NCBI GenBank assembly: GCA_938044295.1
Contig: CALIRC010000071.1
Coordinates: forward strand, 1-7,374
DNA from: Minisyncoccota bacterium
Lineage (GTDB): Bacteria; Patescibacteriota; Minisyncoccia; Moranbacterales; GCA-2747515
DNA: 7,374 nt
Direction of reading: 5' to 3'
The stretch's first letter is position 1; the number at the start of each line of letters is the position of its first letter. The notes beneath the pieces are model-generated. The model had not been told where the DNA came from, did not search any database, and was given only the letters and a program-made list of their open reading frames with translations. Below are positions 5,126 to 7,374 of the stretch, piece by piece. The translations under genes and the position numbers were made by a program.

Positions 5126-6859
5126 TTAGAACAAACCTGGTTTTTCGTATGGGAAGGTGATGCTTTGGATGTTTATGGTACCGTCATCACTTTTTTCCGT
5201 GAAGTATAGTTTATTGTCTTGTTGATCGATGATGATGTTCTCATCAACAACCTCTCTTTCGAGAAATTTTTCAACGCGGTATTCGCTGCGATCATCGATC
5301 TCTGCTATATAGAGTTCTTTGCCAAGCGCTGCTATGAAATGCTCATAATCTGATGTCCACTCTGTTGCTGTGATTTCTCCTTCGGTTTCGAGGATTCTTT
5401 GCATTGTGTTCGTTTCACGTTGTGGTTGGGCGATCCATTCTCTTGTGTAGTATACACTTACACTATTTGCTGTGTGAAACATAAATTTTTTGCCGTCATC
5501 GGAGAATTGTACGCCTTTTAATCCTGTGTTGAGCACTTCTTTGAGAACAAGTTCTTCTTCGAATGCGTTGTAAATTTGTAAAGAGCCAACTGCATCATCG
5601 ATCAAGAGGATACGGCTATTGTCGTACGCGATCATACGTACTTGTGGATTTTCAGAGAAGCCAACTTTTGGGAGTAATGTTTGTGTGTTTGTAGGATCAA
5701 ATGTGCGACCCCAGAGGAGACGATTGTCGGTTGTTGTGATGTAGATACCGTCATCTGCAAAGTCATATGCTGCAACATTTTTTGCAAAAATTTCTCCTTT
5801 GTTGGTTTCAGAATCTATTTGAAAAAGAAGTAGGTCTGTGCCCAGTAGTGTCAAGAAAGCATTGTCTCGTTTTGGATGCCAGCGCAGCATGCGTGGTTTT
5901 TGCGTGAGATCAAGCACTGCATCTGTATCTATGTCTTCAGGAGGAATTTGATTTTCAATTTGTTGTGTAATTTTTTCATTACGTAGATCAGTGTTGAGTT
6001 TGCTGATCAGTGTAGAGAGGTACATTGTTTTTTCCGCATCTTTTTCACCGTCTCGTGTTTGTTTGTTAAAACGATCTCTGTCTAGAATTGCGTAGTCTTT
6101 CACTTCTTTTTCAAGTGGCGTGCGTACAAAGGAATCTTCTACTGGTGCACGTGTCGCAGCAGAGAAGGAAATATTCTCCTTCGTAGGTTCGAGGGAGATT
6201 TCTTCGTGCGCTAATGAAGCTTTCCTTAGAATTGGTGTTGCAAGAAAACGAATGTTTGGTGACCATTCTATATTTTCTTTTGCGTTTTTTGTAAACTGTG
6301 CGAAGGGAATTTTGTGCGTCTCTAATACTGCGTCAGACTTTATGTCGAGAATAGGAATGTATAATGATGAATCCTCCGCATCAATTTGTGGATATGCTAA
6401 AAGTTCATTGCGTGGTGTAAAAAAGAGTTTCTTTGGGTTGATTACGCTGTGATCACGTCTTTCATATGTATCTTTTATGAGTATGACATTCCAGAATTCT
6501 GTTGCAATACCGCTTCTAATGCGTATTTCTTTGCTCCATGGTTTGTGTCCTGGAGCAGTTGCCTCTACTGTATGCATTCCATACCTGAGCCCTGTGATAT
6601 GACGGGAATTATTGATCACATTCAAATGTCTCGCTGGAGGCTTTTTGCCGTCGACAGTAATCGATACATTGCGTGGTTCGGATTTGAAGTTTATCGAACC
6701 TGTATGTAGAAAAATATCTTCTATAAATGCATAGCGATAGCCGAGCGAGAAAAAAATTACTATACTTGTAGTAATAAAAAAAGAACATGCCAGAGCCCAA
6801 AAAAAGAGCCGTCGCGACAAAGGATTTGCTGTTGCTTGATTTCGTCCAAAGAAGGCCAT
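5126..6859 (-). CDS. PEGA-domain membrane-anchored protein, propeller-like
   Basis: A 577-aa protein of unknown function. The N-terminus has a basic RR (16-17) followed by one hydrophobic segment (about 18-39, FFWALACSFFITTSIVIFF), a signal anchor that should place the rest outside the membrane. A PEGA domain follows (about 54-115), with a VTVDGK-like hairpin (VSITVDGKK) and the closing APGHKPWSKEI. A charged, probably helical insert covers about 240-310. The remainder has repeated strand-rich units with W/F-S/H-x-D/K cores, for example RWHPKRDNAFLTLLG (326-340), VQFSDDGKKFMFHT (450-463) and TEWTSDYEHFIAALG (499-513), suggesting a beta-propeller. PEGA domains are linked to surface layers and envelope proteins; such proteins are common in Patescibacteria. 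The frame is open back to a TTG at 6922, but that codon is the predicted -35 hexamer, so ATG 6859 is chosen. Confidence 0.82.
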   Translation of the reverse strand: MAFFGRNQATANPLSRRLFFWALACSFFITTSIVIFFSLGYRYAFIEDIFLHTGSINFKSEPRNVSITVDGKKPPARHLNVINNSRHITGLRYGMHTVEATAPGHKPWSKEIRIRSGIATEFWNVILIKDTYERRDHSVINPKKLFFTPRNELLAYPQIDAEDSSLYIPILDIKSDAVLETHKIPFAQFTKNAKENIEWSPNIRFLATPILRKASLAHEEISLEPTKENISFSAATRAPVEDSFVRTPLEKEVKDYAILDRDRFNKQTRDGEKDAEKTMYLSTLISKLNTDLRNEKITQQIENQIPPEDIDTDAVLDLTQKPRMLRWHPKRDNAFLTLLGTDLLLFQIDSETNKGEIFAKNVAAYDFADDGIYITTTDNRLLWGRTFDPTNTQTLLPKVGFSENPQVRMIAYDNSRILLIDDAVGSLQIYNAFEEELVLKEVLNTGLKGVQFSDDGKKFMFHTANSVSVYYTREWIAQPQRETNTMQRILETEGEITATEWTSDYEHFIAALGKELYIAEIDDRSEYRVEKFLEREVVDENIIIDQQDNKLYFTEKSDDGTINIQSITFPYEKPGLF

Positions 6860-6893
6860 TATAGAAATATTTGTATTTTCATTTATACCGATA

Positions 6894-6922
6894 ACTATAG
6901 CAAATTTAGAAGTCAAATTCAA
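6894..6922 (-). promoter_or_regulatory. Predicted promoter of the PEGA gene
   Basis: On the minus strand, TTGAAT (6922-6917), a 17-base spacer, then TATAGT (6899-6894). Transcription would start near 6887, about 28 nt before ATG 6859. This placement argues against translation from the upstream TTG at 6922. Confidence 0.5.
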
Positions 6923-6928
6923 TTAGGA

Positions 6929-6957
6929 TTGCAGATTTTTCACTTGTGTTTTATGAT
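6929..6957 (+). promoter_or_regulatory. Predicted rlmH promoter
   Basis: TTGCAG (6929-6934), a 17-base spacer, then TATGAT (6952-6957). The start point would be near 6964. The -10 overlaps the tandem ATGs at 6953 and 6956, so these would lie outside the transcript, which favours translation from ATG 6980. The -35 is 6 bp from the -35 of the opposed PEGA promoter. Confidence 0.45.
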
Positions 6958-6979
6958 GTCAACACGTAAACACGTTTCT

Positions 6980-7374
6980 ATGCTTTTGCGAATTGTTACA
7001 ATAGGTACTCCGAAGATTTCATATGCAAAAGATGGTTTTTCAGAGTATGTTAAAAGACTCTCAGGTTTTCACAAGATCGAAGTGATTCACATAAAAGATG
7101 ACAGGAAAGCGCAGATAAAAATCTTTTCCTTTCTTGATGACACTTTTCCAATTCTTTTAGAAGAAAGTGGTGACCATCACACAAGTCCAGAGTTGGCAAA
7201 GATGCTTACAGATCTTTCTGTTTCTGGATTTAACCATCTTACATTTTTGATAGGGCCTGCAGACGGACACAGTGCAGATCTGCGCACGCATGTTAAAAAG
7301 CACTGGTCTTTAAGTCGTTTAACTCTTCCACATGATCTTGCAATGCTTTTTACAGCAGAAGCACTCTATAGAGC
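6980..7374 (+). CDS. rlmH: 23S rRNA (pseudouridine1915-N3)-methyltransferase RlmH, 3' truncated by window
   Basis: A SPOUT-class methyltransferase that uses S-adenosylmethionine to methylate pseudouridine 1915 in helix 69 of 23S rRNA, acting on assembled 70S ribosomes. About 131 codons are present; the family is about 155 aa, so roughly the last 25 residues, including the C-terminal tyrosine/histidine part of the active site, lie beyond the window. Family marks: N-terminal MLLRIVTIGTPK (compare MKLQLVAVGTKM in E. coli), GFSEYVKRL (19-27), the cofactor loop FLIGPADGHS (89-98) and the trefoil-knot segment WSLSRLTLPHDL (109-120) followed by AEALYRA. The usual second Gly of the LIGG loop is Pro here. 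ATG 6980 gives the standard family start and lies downstream of the predicted promoter; ATGs at 6953 and 6956 would add 8 or 9 residues. No Shine-Dalgarno sequence is visible. Confidence 0.92.
   Translation, partial: MLLRIVTIGTPKISYAKDGFSEYVKRLSGFHKIEVIHIKDDRKAQIKIFSFLDDTFPILLEESGDHHTSPELAKMLTDLSVSGFNHLTFLIGPADGHSADLRTHVKKHWSLSRLTLPHDLAMLFTAEALYR

Noticed and set aside
5112..5127. T8 run between the convergent rnhB and PEGA stops as a terminator
   Set aside because: No convincing GC-rich stem precedes the T-run on either strand, and it partly overlaps the PEGA stop codon.
6120..6709. Plus-strand ORFs opposite the PEGA gene
   Set aside because: Antisense shadows with no recognisable motifs; the minus-strand frame has coherent domain structure.
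6860..6922. TTG start adding 21 residues to the PEGA protein
   Set aside because: The TTG is part of a good -35 hexamer, and the extension covers the -10 and the predicted transcription start.

Overview
The window is a compact, AT-rich bacterial segment with four recognisable protein genes in two divergent pairs: dnaE (-) against rnhB (+), then a PEGA-domain membrane protein (-) against rlmH (+, cut by the window end). rnhB and the PEGA gene converge with only 14 bp between their stop codons. All three stop codons occur as real ends (TGA for dnaE, TAG for rnhB, TAA for the PEGA gene), so the standard bacterial code fits and recoding of TGA does not. None of the four genes has a clear Shine-Dalgarno sequence. 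The single-TM PEGA protein with a propeller-like ectodomain, and the form of RNase HII, suggest a member of Patescibacteria/CPR (Parcubacteria-like). This is an inference from gene style, not proof.

Layout: 1-404 has no sizeable gene. It holds a 124-bp imperfect-palindrome repeat (201-324) and, right after it, a 26-codon ORF behind the only strong ribosome binding site in the window. 405-3965 is DNA polymerase III alpha, complete, with an intact polymerase active site, an intact clamp-binding motif and a degraded PHP domain. 3966-4430 is the dnaE/rnhB divergent control region, with overlapping opposed promoters and two more copies of the repeat, one full (4284-4405) and one truncated (about 4013-4070). 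4431-5111 is RNase HII. 5126-6859 is the PEGA protein. 6860-6979 carries back-to-back promoters, and rlmH starts at 6980.

Functionally, dnaE copies the chromosome and rnhB removes ribonucleotides and RNA from DNA. rlmH methylates helix 69 of 23S rRNA. The PEGA protein probably acts at the cell envelope and its role is unknown. The least ordinary material is the repeat family. It is an approximately 122-124 bp non-coding element that is palindromic over its whole length, in three same-strand copies. One copy has a candidate 5-bp target duplication and lies in the predicted rnhB mRNA leader. This looks like a MITE-type element whose hairpin could become part of host transcripts.
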